A DNA stretch of 64,000 nt from Cyclobacterium plantarum. Its GTDB lineage: Bacteria; Bacteroidota; Bacteroidia; Cytophagales; Cyclobacteriaceae. Of this stretch, positions 17,507 to 27,382 are shown one piece after another. The stretch is taken from contig NZ_JAANYN010000005.1 of assembly GCF_011290685.1 (NCBI RefSeq), positions 434,001 to 498,000 on the forward strand, in the 5' to 3' direction. Every line of letters starts with the position of its first letter. Position 1 is the first letter of the stretch. Below the pieces are notes generated by a model. The model had not been told where the DNA came from. It ran no database searches and was given only the letters and a program-made list of their open reading frames with translations. A program made the translations under genes and the position numbers.

Positions 17507-20500
17507 CTACAAATTTTCATGTTTATGTGCTTCCGCCAATTGGGACAACTCCTTTTTGCTATAGGCCACTTTACTGACCAGGTAGAACAATACCGGTACC
17601 AGAAATAAGGTGAAAAAGGTTGCTGAAAACATTCCTCCTGCCACGGTCCAACCAATGGTTCTTCTGGCCACAGATCCGGCACCGGAAGAAAAAGCCAGCG
17701 GCAGTACGCCGAGTATGAAGGCAAAGGAAGTCATTAAAATGGGCCTTAACCTCAACTTGGCGGCCATTGCAGCAGCTTTGGGAATGGGAATCCCCCTGTC
17801 TACCCGCTCTTTGGCATATTCCACGATCAAAATGGCATTTTTTGCAGCCAGTCCAATAAGGGTCAATAAACCAATTTGGGCATACACATTATTGGTGAGT
17901 GATGGAAACAGCAAGAGGGTGATAATGGCGCCAAAAACCCCTGTAGGAACGGCCAGCAATACGGAAAAGGGAACAGACCAACTTTCATAAAGTGCCGTGA
18001 GGCATAGAAATACAAATACGATAGACAATACAAATATTAAAAGTGTACTTCCTCCTGATTTGATTTCTTTCCGGCTCACTCCTGCAAAATCAATTCCATA
18101 GCCAAGCGGGAGTTCGGCAGCTGCCAGGGCAGAGATTCTTTCTATGGACTGGCCTGAGCTGTATCCGGGGGCGGCATCTCCATTAATGGTGCTGGATCTG
18201 AAAAGATTAAAATGGCTGATCAAAGGAGCATTTTCAATCACTTCTGTGCTTACCAGGTTGCTTAATGGAAGCATGCCCCCAGACCTGTTTTTGACAAAAA
18301 TCTTTTCCAGACCGGATAAATCCTCTCTAAAGGAGGTGTCTGCCTGGGCTATTACCCTGAAGTTTCTTCCATATAGTATGAAATCATTGACATAAGTACT
18401 GCCCAGGTAGGTTTGCATGGAGGCATAAGCATCCCCTATGTTGACGCCAAGTCTGGCCGTTTTTTCCCGGTCCAGTTCTACCCGGTAAGAAGGCGTGGTG
18501 GCACTAAAAAAAGTGAAGGCATTGTCAATTTCCGCTGTCTGGTTCAATTCAGAGACAAACTCTTTTACCTCCTTTTCAAACTCATTGATGCTGGAAGTGC
18601 CGTCCAGATCCTGTACGACCATGGAAAACCCTGATGTACTTCCCAGTCCCGGTATGGCGGATGGTGCTACAATAACGATGTTTGCTTCAGGTAATTTTTC
18701 ATTCAATTCCCGCAATAGCCGGTCCCGTATTTCAAAAGCATTCTGTCCTTCACCTTCCCGTTTGCTCCAGGGTTGAAGCTGGGAAAATACTGTCCCACTA
18801 TTGGATTTGCTGGAAAAATTAATGGCATTAAGGCCTGTGACGGCCGTGAAATGAAAAATATCCTCTTCCTCTCCCAGTATATCCATCAGTTTATTGATCG
18901 TTTCCAGACTTCTGGCAGTAGAAGCGCCCTCCGGTAATTCATAAGTGATGAACAGCCGTCCTTCATCTTCACTGGGAATAAATCCCGATGGTTTTATTCC
19001 GAATAGTAAAACAGTAACAAGGATCAATATAAACAGGCCTGCCAAATAATACCTGGCCCGGGAGAAACTTTGTTCGACGCTTTGCAGGTATCGTTTTCCA
19101 AAGGCATCGAATTTTTGGTTGAACCAGGAGAAAAACCGCTGTATGCCTTTGGGCGACCGGGATGGTTTTGCCGGTTGTAGGATCAGAGAACAAAGTGCGG
19201 GTGTCAGCGATAAGGCGACAAATCCGGATATCAGCCCGGAAGCGGCAATGGCCATGGCAAATTGCTGGTAAAGGCGACCGACGATTCCCGGAATGAAGCC
19301 CACTGGTATAAAGACGGCTGCAATGATCAGAGACATGGCAATGACCGGTCCGGAAATATCCTTCATGGCTTTGCTGACTGCCTCTTTGGCATTCAGCTTT
19401 TCTTTTTCCATATAACCCATGGTGGCCTCCACTACCACAATGGCATCATCCACCACGATACCGATGGCGAGCACAAAACCAAAAAGCGTCAGGTTATTGA
19501 TCGAAAATCCCAGGGGAATAAAAAGGCCAAATGTGCCTATAATGGAAACCGGAATAATGAGGATAGGAATCAGGGTGGTTCTCCAGTTTTGGAGAAAAAT
19601 GAAAACTACCAGTGAGACCAGCAAAAGGGCCAGAATCAATGCTTCTACTACCTCGCCTATGGAAACCCGTACCACAGAAGCAGATTCAAAGGGAATGACA
19701 TATTCCATGTCATTGGGGAAGTTTTTCTGAATTTCATCCATCGCTTCAATAATCCCCTCCTCCACATCCAGGATATTGCTTTCCGGTGTCTGATAGACGA
19801 TAAGGTAGGCTGCGGGTTTGCCATCAGTAAAATTATTGACCGAATAGTCAAACCTTCCTAATTCCACCCTGGCCACATCTTTCAGGTAAACCAATTGGTC
19901 TCCTTCTGCCGCTGCCTTCACAATAACATTTTCAAACTCTTCCTCACTGTTCAGACGTCCATTGGTAAAAAGGGTGTATTCAAAAGATTGATACCCCTGC
20001 TGCGGAGGGGTTCCCAATGCTCCTGCGGCCACCTGAATGTTCTGTTCTCTTAAGGCAGTAATGATTTCGCCAGCGGACAGGCCGGTTTGAAAGAGCTTGT
20101 CTGGCTGTAGCCATATCCGCATGCTGAAATCCTGGGCACGGGTGAAAATATCCCCTACTCCCGGGACTCTTAGCAATTCGTTTTTGACAAAGATGTTGGC
20201 ATAGTTATTTAAAAAATCAACTCCATGGGTTCCTTCAGGTGAGAACATGGATACGATCATCAAAAGGCTGGGATTCCTTTTTCGGATGGTAATGCCCAGC
20301 CTGCGAACTTCTTCGGGCAGCAAAGCCTCTGCCACATTGATGCGATTTTGGACTTCTACCGCTGCGATATCAATATTTGTACCCACTTCGAAGGTGATGT
20401 TCATGGTCATTCTGCCCTCGTTGCTACTAGTACTTTCAATGTAGGCCATTCCGGGCGTTCCGTTGATCTGGGTTTCCAGTGGAGTGGCTACCGTTTGTTC

Positions 20501-20674
20501 TATGGTTTCCGCATCTGCACCGGTATAGGTGGCTGTAACCTGAATAATGGGAGGGGTAATATTGGGGTATTGGGATACGGGTAGGTTGACTATGGCAAGG
20601 GTACCTAAAAGCAATATGACCAAAGAAAGGACAATGGCCAGATTTGGCCGTTGAATAAAAATGGATGAGATCAT
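17507..20674 (-). CDS. RND efflux pump permease (HAE1/AcrB family)
   Basis: Inner-membrane proton-driven efflux transporter of 1055 residues, the usual length of AcrB-like pumps. The start MISSIFIQRPNLAIVLSLVI and NLPVSQYPNITPP are family hallmarks. The TM4 proton-relay aspartates are in GIVVDDAIVVVEA, and TM10-11 includes GLAAKNAILIVEYAKER. Two large periplasmic loops lie between TM1-2 and TM7-8. It should form a tripartite pump with the adaptor and TolC-like genes upstream; its ATG overlaps the adaptor stop by 4 bases. Substrates (drugs, bile salts, lipids) cannot be inferred. Confidence 0.96.
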   Translation of the reverse strand: MISSIFIQRPNLAIVLSLVILLLGTLAIVNLPVSQYPNITPPIIQVTATYTGADAETIEQTVATPLETQINGTPGMAYIESTSSNEGRMTMNITFEVGTNIDIAAVEVQNRINVAEALLPEEVRRLGITIRKRNPSLLMIVSMFSPEGTHGVDFLNNYANIFVKNELLRVPGVGDIFTRAQDFSMRIWLQPDKLFQTGLSAGEIITALREQNIQVAAGALGTPPQQGYQSFEYTLFTNGRLNSEEEFENVIVKAAAEGDQLVYLKDVARVELGRFDYSVNNFTDGKPAAYLIVYQTPESNILDVEEGIIEAMDEIQKNFPNDMEYVIPFESASVVRVSIGEVVEALILALLLVSLVVFIFLQNWRTTLIPILIIPVSIIGTFGLFIPLGFSINNLTLFGFVLAIGIVVDDAIVVVEATMGYMEKEKLNAKEAVSKAMKDISGPVIAMSLIIAAVFIPVGFIPGIVGRLYQQFAMAIAASGLISGFVALSLTPALCSLILQPAKPSRSPKGIQRFFSWFNQKFDAFGKRYLQSVEQSFSRARYYLAGLFILILVTVLLFGIKPSGFIPSEDEGRLFITYELPEGASTARSLETINKLMDILGEEEDIFHFTAVTGLNAINFSSKSNSGTVFSQLQPWSKREGEGQNAFEIRDRLLRELNEKLPEANIVIVAPSAIPGLGSTSGFSMVVQDLDGTSSINEFEKEVKEFVSELNQTAEIDNAFTFFSATTPSYRVELDREKTARLGVNIGDAYASMQTYLGSTYVNDFILYGRNFRVIAQADTSFREDLSGLEKIFVKNRSGGMLPLSNLVSTEVIENAPLISHFNLFRSSTINGDAAPGYSSGQSIERISALAAAELPLGYGIDFAGVSRKEIKSGGSTLLIFVLSIVFVFLCLTALYESWSVPFSVLLAVPTGVFGAIITLLLFPSLTNNVYAQIGLLTLIGLAAKNAILIVEYAKERVDRGIPIPKAAAMAAKLRLRPILMTSFAFILGVLPLAFSSGAGSVARRTIGWTVAGGMFSATFFTLFLVPVLFYLVSKVAYSKKELSQLAEAHKHENL

Positions 20675-21771
20675 TCGGGATTTCTGTTTTGGGTGGTGAT
20701 TTTATTCCCGTTACTTAGTTTCTGCATGCCACTAACAATGATTTCCTGTCCTTCGGCTAATCCTTTTTCAACAATAACCCGATCCTTAAATTTCCTACCC
20801 AGTTCTATTTTCTGCTCTTTTGCGGTATCATTTTCGATGACAAAAACCGAGATTTCTCCCATTTGTTCCATGGTGGCCTTATGGGGAATGGTGAGCACAC
20901 TGTCCCCATTAATGGATTTTACCCGCAGGGTGGTGCTTAAGCCTGGCTTAAGGTTCTGGTCCGGGTTTGGGAAATGTAACCTGATTTGCAGGGTGCCGGT
21001 TTCTCTGCTTATTGCCCTGTCCATATTTTCCAGGGTGCCTGGATAGGGGTGACTTTCTCCATCGGGTAAACTTATCATAAAGGTACTATCGGCGATTACC
21101 CCTTCTTTATCCTCCATCAGGTTTCGGAATTTTGAAAGTTTTTTTTCTCCGGCAAAAAAATCAATCCCAATAGGATCATTGGAGGAGATGACATTTAGAA
21201 GCGTTTCACCCTGATTTACCAATGCCCCCAGTCGCACCGATGAGAAACCAATGGTTCCATCGAAGGGGGCCCGTACAGATGCATATTGAAGGTTGGTCAG
21301 GTCATTGTCTACCTGCCCTTGTGCGGCCATCATTTCCAATTCTGCATTGCGGAGATCGGTGAGGGCATTGTCGTATACCTGGGTGGCGATGGCATTTCCT
21401 TCCCTCAGTTTCTCGTACCTTTCCATGTCCCGCTGCACCCTCTGCAGATTGGACGCAGCGATCTTGAGTCTTGACTCTGATTGTTTTAAAGTGGCCTGAT
21501 ACCTGCTTTTGTCTATCTCATAAAGCAATTGACCTTTTTTTACTTTTTGACCATCCTTAAAGAGGATGTTGGTAATGTAACCACTTACATCCGCCCTCAA
21601 TTCCACTTCCTGCAGTGCCACAGCAACGGCCGGATATTGGTCTGTTAGTTGGATCAGCTCCTTTTTTACCTTTTCGGATTCCACGCGGGTGGCCTGGCTT
21701 TCCGTATCATGCTTTTTATTACAGGAATATTGAAGGAGCAACAGCCCGATAAGTAATTGTTTTGTTTTCAT
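20671..21771 (-). CDS. RND efflux periplasmic adaptor (MFP)
   Basis: Membrane fusion protein of 366 residues linking pump and outer-membrane channel. The ATG at 21771 overlaps the TolC-family stop codon by one base; a TTG just upstream is less likely. The signal peptide ends in a lipobox-like QYSC (Cys17). Then come the lipoyl half-motifs (VELRADVSGYITNILFKDGQKVKKGQLLYEID and VRAPFDGTIGFSSVRLG, each in part), an alpha-helical hairpin between them (about residues 95-150), and beta-barrel and membrane-proximal domains. It is the middle gene of the operon. Confidence 0.94.
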   Translation of the reverse strand: MKTKQLLIGLLLLQYSCNKKHDTESQATRVESEKVKKELIQLTDQYPAVAVALQEVELRADVSGYITNILFKDGQKVKKGQLLYEIDKSRYQATLKQSESRLKIAASNLQRVQRDMERYEKLREGNAIATQVYDNALTDLRNAELEMMAAQGQVDNDLTNLQYASVRAPFDGTIGFSSVRLGALVNQGETLLNVISSNDPIGIDFFAGEKKLSKFRNLMEDKEGVIADSTFMISLPDGESHPYPGTLENMDRAISRETGTLQIRLHFPNPDQNLKPGLSTTLRVKSINGDSVLTIPHKATMEQMGEISVFVIENDTAKEQKIELGRKFKDRVIVEKGLAEGQEIIVSGMQKLSNGNKITTQNRNPE

Positions 21772-23111
21772 CAATAGTCGGTTTTTATTTCTCCACGGGC
21801 TTTTTGAAGGTCTATTTTGGCAGTTGTGGCATTGAAAAGTGAACGCAGATAGTTGATTCGGGCCGTTCTTAAATCGGTTTCTGCCTGGATCACTTCCAGG
21901 AAGTTTTTAATTCCCTGTTCATACTGCAGGCTTATGGTACCGTAGATTTCCTCCGCAAGTTCACGATTGCTCTTTTGGGTTTTCAGCAAATAAAAACTGT
22001 TTTTATAAGCACTAAGGGCCTCCTGCATTTCCAGATTTATTTCCAACATCAGGCGCTTTTGATCCAGGTTAATATTCTGGAGATCCAGGGCTGCCATTCT
22101 TGCTTCATATTTCCTTTTCCCGCCCAGGAAAATAGGAAGATTAAGTTGCAGGCCAATCAGGGAAAATGAATACACCTGATCAAAAAGTTCACTGCCGACC
22201 GGACTTAAAAAGAGGAAATTGTAGTCATAAAAGGCTGATACATCCGGTAGAAATCTCCTTTTCTGATAGCTTATCTCAGCATTTTGAATGGCTTTTTGAC
22301 TTTCCAAAACCTGATATTCGATTCGGTTTTTTGCCTCGTAAACCAAAAGGGTATCTGGAGTCAGTTTCTCCTCTAGCTGGGAAGCGGAAGCACGAACTTT
22401 GATTTCAATATCCTTATCCATTCCCAGCCAATATTTAAGAGCGGCAATTTTAATTTGCTTTTCTTCTTTGTATTGGTACAATTGGCTTTGGGTATTTTGA
22501 AGGGTAATGGTAGCTCGTTTAAAATCTATGTTATCCGTCAATCCTGCCTCCAACTGCAATTTGGCATCCTCTAATTGCCTGCTTTGCCTTTTGATATCCT
22601 CTTGGGCCAATCTAACCTGTTCCTCAGCCAGAAATACCTCATAAAAAGCTTTGCTAAGCCCCACTACTACTTGTATCTTAACATCTTCCAGTGACTGGGA
22701 AGCTGCTTGGTTTAAATGGGAGGCCTGGGCGTTCATCCTGAAAAGCTCATTGTTCAGCAGGTTTTGGCTCAATGAAAAATTTAAATTGGCATTATGTGGA
22801 ACGCCGGTCCGGACTTCCTGGAATTCTCCTGATTCAGGATTGTCAAAATCAGGGAAAATGGCCACTGGTTGTTGAAAATACCTGTTGACAGCTCCTTCCA
22901 AATTCAATTGGGGGATCCAGGCCGATTTGCCTGATTTGATAGCATAATCCGTTTTTTCCGTTTCGTTGACAAACTGCTGCAAAAGAGGTTGGTTTTCAAA
23001 GGCCAGGGAAAGGGCGCTTTCCAAATCCAACTCCATTACTTCTTGCTGCTGTGAAAAGACCTGTCCGGTAAACAAAAAATAAAAAGTAAGAATTGCAAAC
23101 AATGTTCTCAT
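21771..23111 (-). CDS. TolC-family outer-membrane efflux protein
   Basis: Outer-membrane channel protein of 446 residues. The ATG at 23111 is preferred over an upstream start at 23168 because it opens a clean signal peptide (RTLFAILTFYFLFTGQVFSQ). Two repeats of the outer-membrane efflux domain are seen: EQVRLAQEDIKRQSRQLEDA with the following QLEAGLTDNIDFKRA, and later ELAEEIYGTISLQYEQGIKNFLEV. It is the first gene of the operon (TolC-like, adaptor, permease), so the whole pump is encoded as a unit. No repressor gene is adjacent. Confidence 0.93.
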   Translation of the reverse strand: MRTLFAILTFYFLFTGQVFSQQQEVMELDLESALSLAFENQPLLQQFVNETEKTDYAIKSGKSAWIPQLNLEGAVNRYFQQPVAIFPDFDNPESGEFQEVRTGVPHNANLNFSLSQNLLNNELFRMNAQASHLNQAASQSLEDVKIQVVVGLSKAFYEVFLAEEQVRLAQEDIKRQSRQLEDAKLQLEAGLTDNIDFKRATITLQNTQSQLYQYKEEKQIKIAALKYWLGMDKDIEIKVRASASQLEEKLTPDTLLVYEAKNRIEYQVLESQKAIQNAEISYQKRRFLPDVSAFYDYNFLFLSPVGSELFDQVYSFSLIGLQLNLPIFLGGKRKYEARMAALDLQNINLDQKRLMLEINLEMQEALSAYKNSFYLLKTQKSNRELAEEIYGTISLQYEQGIKNFLEVIQAETDLRTARINYLRSLFNATTAKIDLQKARGEIKTDY

Positions 23112-23340
23112 TAAAAGGGTGTTATTGGCTAAAGGATCGGTAAGGACTTGTACATGTGAATTTCTCAAAATAAAATGAGTTTACCAAAATTGTAAGTTCA
23201 TGTGTTTAAAATTGTTGCTTTCCGGCCACAACTTGCGCCGAACTAAAGGTCGGGGTGGCCTGTGCCTTCCCGATACCTATCAGGACCTGGAGAATCTTGC
23301 CCCTATACCTTTCGAGTCATCCCTTTGCGTGTCCTCTTTG

Positions 23341-24186
23341 TCAGGCCCGGTTTTCTGTAATGGCTTTTACAAGCTTTTCACTTCTATCCCAAATCTGATC
23401 CCTTAATTTTTTCGATTCTGCCTTTTTGGATGCTGAAGATACTTTCGATTTTTTGAAATAATCCCCGTTCTTTCCCGGGACTTTATTGACGCTGGCTAAA
23501 AATATCCCTGTTTCTGCTCCTTTCTTGGGGCTGATCATAAATGGCTTGAACAAGGAAAGCAGCAATTTGAAAAAACCTTTGCTTTGCTGACCAAAATTGG
23601 TATTGACCACTCCCGGGTGAAGGGCATAGGCTTCAATATGTTGGTCCCCAAACTTTTCCGCCAATGATTTTGTAAAAAGGATATTGAAGAGTTTCGCATT
23701 GGCATAGGCTTTAAAAGAACTGTATCCCTTTTCAAATTGAAGGTCAGTTAAATCTACAGAAGCAGCTTTATGGGCTTCTGAACTCACATTAATGATCCTT
23801 GCGCCACTGTTGTGGGTCAAAAGGGGCATCAATTGCAAGGTGAGTAAATAATGACCCAGGTGATTGGCTGAAAAAGTCAGTTCCAGTTGATCTTTGGTTG
23901 TGGTTTTTTCGGGGAAAATGCCCCCTGCATTGTTGATCAATACATCAACGCTGTCGGTATGCTTTGCAATTTCAGCTGCTGCCTTTTTTACTGATGCCAG
24001 ATCAGCCAAGTCACAATAAACCAAAATGAATTTATCGGCTTTGTCCTGGCTGTTTAATTTATTAACCAATGTCCTGGCTTTTTCCATGTCCCTTACCAAA
24101 AGGAATATTTTGGTGAATTTGGGTGCAAGTGCTTTGACTTTTTCTGCTCCAATACCAGATGTGGGGCCTGTAATGACGAGATGCAT
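23341..24186 (-). CDS. Short-chain dehydrogenase/reductase
   Basis: NAD(P)-dependent oxidoreductase of 281 residues with the classical SDR pattern. Seen: cofactor motif TGPTSGIG at residues 6-13, NNAGG near 87, the catalytic serine in NVSSEAHKA and YxxxK as YANAK. The overall layout resembles retinol dehydrogenase/WW-domain-oxidoreductase-like SDRs. The substrate is unknown. The C-terminus is basic (KKSKVSSASKKAESKKLRDQ). The gene is alone on the minus strand and divergent from the acyltransferase pair. Confidence 0.88.
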   Translation of the reverse strand: MHLVITGPTSGIGAEKVKALAPKFTKIFLLVRDMEKARTLVNKLNSQDKADKFILVYCDLADLASVKKAAAEIAKHTDSVDVLINNAGGIFPEKTTTKDQLELTFSANHLGHYLLTLQLMPLLTHNSGARIINVSSEAHKAASVDLTDLQFEKGYSSFKAYANAKLFNILFTKSLAEKFGDQHIEAYALHPGVVNTNFGQQSKGFFKLLLSLFKPFMISPKKGAETGIFLASVNKVPGKNGDYFKKSKVSSASKKAESKKLRDQIWDRSEKLVKAITENRA

Positions 24187-24357
24187 ACTGAGAGGGATTT
24201 TGGTAAGTTAGAAAAACAGTGAATTGGCCCTGATTGTTCATTGATAAGTGGATTAGCTGGCTATAATTTGCCTTATAAATAAACTTTTTTGTGGTTTAAG
24301 ACAGGTCATTTCGCAAAAGGTTCCCGCTTCCTGGCGAAGCCGGTAAATAATTTTTCC

Positions 24358-24365
24358 TATTTTTG
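24358..24365 (+). promoter_or_regulatory. Candidate -7 box of the aminolipid operon
   Basis: TATTTTTG matches TAnnTTTG. It lies within the 308-base spacer between the divergent SDR and glsA-like genes, 130 bases before the GTG start. No TTG is at the expected -33 position, so support is partial. Nothing else was recognised in the spacer. Confidence 0.35.
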
Positions 24366-24494
24366 CTAATAAAAAAAATGCTTCAGCCGGATTGCTTTGT
24401 TTTGTGATTTCAATTGGTTCGGGGCATGAGATTGTGAATGAGAGGCATACAGCAGCTTAATGGTATAGATTCACCCAATTGATAATTTCTTTAC

Positions 24495-25316
24495 GTGGAA
24501 GACAAAAAATTCATAGACATCAAAAAAGTGATTCAGGAAAAAAATCCGGCATTGTCTAAGTGGTTGCCTGGATTTGTCCTGAGCTATATAAAAAGGATTG
24601 TACATGAATCTGAGGTTAATCAAATCATGTCTAAACACGGGGACTTAAAGGAATTGGATTTTGTGAACGCGCTGATTGAGGAGTTTGAAGTAGAAATAGC
24701 CATTTGTGGAGAAGAAAATATTCCCAGGGAAGGTAGTGTCATATTTGCTTCGAACCATCCTCTCGGTGGCTTGGATGGCGTGGTGCTGATGCATGTACTT
24801 GGCAAGTACAGAAAAGACCTGAGGTTTCTTGTCAACGATGTCTTGATGCACATCCCTCATTTCGGAAAACTATTTGTCCCGGTAAACAAACATGGTACCC
24901 ACGGAAAAAGGGGTGCCGAAATAATTGAGGAGACCTATGCATCTCAAAATGGGGTGATTGTGTTTCCTGCCGGTTTGGTATCCAGAAAGCAGGAAAATGG
25001 AATCAGGGATTTGGAGTGGAAAAAAAGTTTTGTGAATAAGGCGAGGAAATATAAAAAAGATGTAGTACCTGTTTACATTGAGGGGAGAAACTCGTCTTTT
25101 TTTTATAATTTGGCCAACATTAGAAAAAAAATAGGACTGAAGGCCAATATTGAAATGTTTTATTTGGCTGACGAAATGTTTGGGCAGAAAAACAAAAAAA
25201 TTGTGGTCCACATAGGAAAACCAATTTCTTACGAGTATTTTGATGCTTCCAAATCAGATAAATACTGGGCAGAAAAGGTCAAAGAAATAGTTTACAAGAT
25301 TGTCCAAGACAAGTAG
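24495..25316 (+). CDS. GlsA-like lysophospholipid-type O-acyltransferase
   Basis: PlsC-family acyltransferase of 273 residues, starting at GTG. The acceptor/catalytic motif is SNHPLGGLDGVVLM (about residues 93-106), the variant with five residues between His and Asp typical of the enzyme that completes glycine lipids or ornithine lipids. FPAGLVSRK matches the second acyltransferase block. In Bacteroides, GlsA O-acylates the N-acyl amino acid made by GlsB. The next gene, five bases downstream, is the matching GlsB-type N-acyltransferase, so the pair should make an amino-acid-containing membrane lipid. Whether the head group is glycine, serineglycine or ornithine is not visible. Confidence 0.85.
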   Translation: MEDKKFIDIKKVIQEKNPALSKWLPGFVLSYIKRIVHESEVNQIMSKHGDLKELDFVNALIEEFEVEIAICGEENIPREGSVIFASNHPLGGLDGVVLMHVLGKYRKDLRFLVNDVLMHIPHFGKLFVPVNKHGTHGKRGAEIIEETYASQNGVIVFPAGLVSRKQENGIRDLEWKKSFVNKARKYKKDVVPVYIEGRNSSFFYNLANIRKKIGLKANIEMFYLADEMFGQKNKKIVVHIGKPISYEYFDASKSDKYWAEKVKEIVYKIVQDK

Positions 25317-25321
25317 GATTT

Positions 25322-26281
25322 ATGCAAGATATTATCAACCCGATTGACCGGGAGGTTATACATAGTGAATTGACGCCGGAGCGGTTTTTAAGATATGTAA
25401 ACAATGGGGAAAATGAAATTTATCTGGTCAATCAGCATAATGCACCCAATGTTCTTAAAGAAATAGGGAGATTGAGGGAAGTATCATTCAGGGCCGCAGG
25501 CGGAGGAACGGGGCTTCCACTTGATATTGATGAAAATGATACCTGCGAAAATTGTTACCAGCAGCTAATCGCATGGAATCCCGAAGACAAGGAAATAATC
25601 GCAGGTTATCGGTTGATCAAATGTGCTGATGCCGGATTTGCTTCCAATGGATCTGTAAATCTTTCCACTGCCCATCTTTTTAATTTTTCGGACCGCTTTG
25701 TAAAAGATTATTTGCCCTATACCATAGAACTGGGCAGATCTTTTGTACAACCCAAATACCAGCCCAGTGTGGACAATAGAAAGGGGATTTTTTCCCTGGA
25801 CAACTTGTGGGATGGCCTGGGAGCTGTGGTGATGCTCCATCCGGATGTAAAATACCTTTTTGGTAAAGTCACCATGTATCCCCATTATCAGTCCAAGGCC
25901 AGGGATTTACTGATTTATTTCATGAACCATTATTTTCCGGATAAGGATGAATTGATAATGCCCATTGATCCCCTGGGATACAAAACAGATGCCAGTAATT
26001 ACCAGGGATTTTTTGATGGGCTTAGCTATAAGGAGGGTTACAAGCTGCTTAACTCCTCCGTTAGGGCTTTGGGAGAAAATATTCCTCCGCTGATCAATAC
26101 CTATATGAACCTGTCCTCAACCATGAAAACTTTTGGGACAGCCATGAATTACGAATTTGGAGCGGTGGAGGAAACCGGTATTTTGATCACCATAGCCGAT
26201 ATCTACGAATCCAAAAAGCACCGTCACCTGGAAACCTTTGAGCGGGACAGGCACTTCGGCAAGAAATATAAAAAACATTAA
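25322..26281 (+). CDS. GlsB-like N-acyltransferase (GNAT fold)
   Basis: Protein of 319 residues with a GNAT-related acyltransferase domain of the ornithine/glycine-lipid type (often mis-titled hemolysin). Characteristic blocks: IGRLREVSFRAAGGGTG (about residues 46-62), EIIAGYRLIKC, and ELGRSFVQPKYQ followed by LDNLWDGLGAVV. It would N-acylate an amino acid with a 3-hydroxy fatty acid, giving the substrate for the O-acyltransferase upstream (5-base gap, same operon). In some bacteria the two activities are fused as OlsF; here they are separate, with the O-acyltransferase first. Confidence 0.85.
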   Translation: MQDIINPIDREVIHSELTPERFLRYVNNGENEIYLVNQHNAPNVLKEIGRLREVSFRAAGGGTGLPLDIDENDTCENCYQQLIAWNPEDKEIIAGYRLIKCADAGFASNGSVNLSTAHLFNFSDRFVKDYLPYTIELGRSFVQPKYQPSVDNRKGIFSLDNLWDGLGAVVMLHPDVKYLFGKVTMYPHYQSKARDLLIYFMNHYFPDKDELIMPIDPLGYKTDASNYQGFFDGLSYKEGYKLLNSSVRALGENIPPLINTYMNLSSTMKTFGTAMNYEFGAVEETGILITIADIYESKKHRHLETFERDRHFGKKYKKH

Positions 26282-26321
26282 GTAATCAATTATCGTGGGT
26301 AAGCTTTGAGCATATTGTCAA

Positions 26322-27356
26322 ATGAAAGTAAAGCCTTTTGGAAATACCGGTTTGAATTTCCCTCCTGTTGTTTTTGGGAGCAGTTCACTGGGCAATCTTT
26401 TTCAGGCTTACACCAAAGCTGAAAAAAAAACGATTTTAAGGGAAATCTTCCGGCAAACAGCCCCTTATACCGTATTTGATACCGCTGGTAAATATGGGGC
26501 CGGGCTTGCGTTGGAGGTTTTAGGGGAGTTTTTAAAGGAGTCTTCCATTCCGGAAGACCAGGTAATCATTACCAATAAATTGGGCTGGGTAAGGGTGCCC
26601 CTGGAAGGGGAGGAACCTACCTTTGAACCGGGAATATGGAAGGGTATACAACATGATGCCGTCCAAAAAATCGGTTATGATGGCATTCTGGAATGTTTCG
26701 AAAAGGACAATGTATTACTCCGGGGATATACCCCTCAATTGGTTTCCCTGCACGACCCGGATGATTTTTTGAAGGCCGCAAGAAATGAGCAGGAAAAGGA
26801 TTTTCGCTGGCAACAGGTACTTGAGGCATTACGTGCTCTGATCCAATTAAGGAATGATGGAAAAGTAAAGGGGGTAGGGGTCGGTGCAAAGGATTGGACC
26901 ATCATCCGTAAAATTTATGGAGAAATCCCACTGGACTATGTCATGATAGCCAATAGTTTGTCGCTATATGCTCACCCGCCAGAACTGTTGGATTTTGTAG
27001 ATTTGCTGCGGGAGAATAATGTAGGGATTATCAATGCAGCTATTTTTCAGTCTGGATTTTTGGTGGGTGAGGATTATTTTGACTACAAGAAAATAGACCG
27101 GGATAGTCCTGATGGGAAAGAAAAGCTTCATTGGAGGAAACAATTTTTTGGAGTATGTGAAAAACATGGCATAGCACCTTATCATGCATGTATTCAGTTT
27201 GCCCTTTCCATTCCGGGTATCTGCAGTGTGGCATTGAGCATCAATCAGCCCAATTTGATACAAATGAACCTTCAGGCAGCTGAGAATAAAATAACCTGCC
27301 AATTTTGGGAGGAGTTAAAAGATAAATCATTAATTTCCGCATTGTCTTTTATATAA
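26322..27356 (+). CDS. Aldo/keto reductase, L-fucose dehydrogenase-like
   Basis: Cytoplasmic NAD(P)-dependent oxidoreductase of 344 residues. The catalytic tetrad of aldo/keto reductases is partly visible: Asp in FDTAGKYGAGLALEVLG with Tyr replaced in context by KYG, Lys in ITNKLGW, and His in SLHDPDD. Sequence layout fits the D-threo-aldose 1-dehydrogenase/L-fucose dehydrogenase group, which oxidises L-fucose and similar sugars to lactones. The fucose-type permease follows 26 bases downstream on the same strand, which supports a sugar-use role. Confidence 0.85.
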   Translation: MKVKPFGNTGLNFPPVVFGSSSLGNLFQAYTKAEKKTILREIFRQTAPYTVFDTAGKYGAGLALEVLGEFLKESSIPEDQVIITNKLGWVRVPLEGEEPTFEPGIWKGIQHDAVQKIGYDGILECFEKDNVLLRGYTPQLVSLHDPDDFLKAARNEQEKDFRWQQVLEALRALIQLRNDGKVKGVGVGAKDWTIIRKIYGEIPLDYVMIANSLSLYAHPPELLDFVDLLRENNVGIINAAIFQSGFLVGEDYFDYKKIDRDSPDGKEKLHWRKQFFGVCEKHGIAPYHACIQFALSIPGICSVALSINQPNLIQMNLQAAENKITCQFWEELKDKSLISALSFI

Positions 27357-27382
27357 CCTGAAATATCAATTATAAAAAACCC

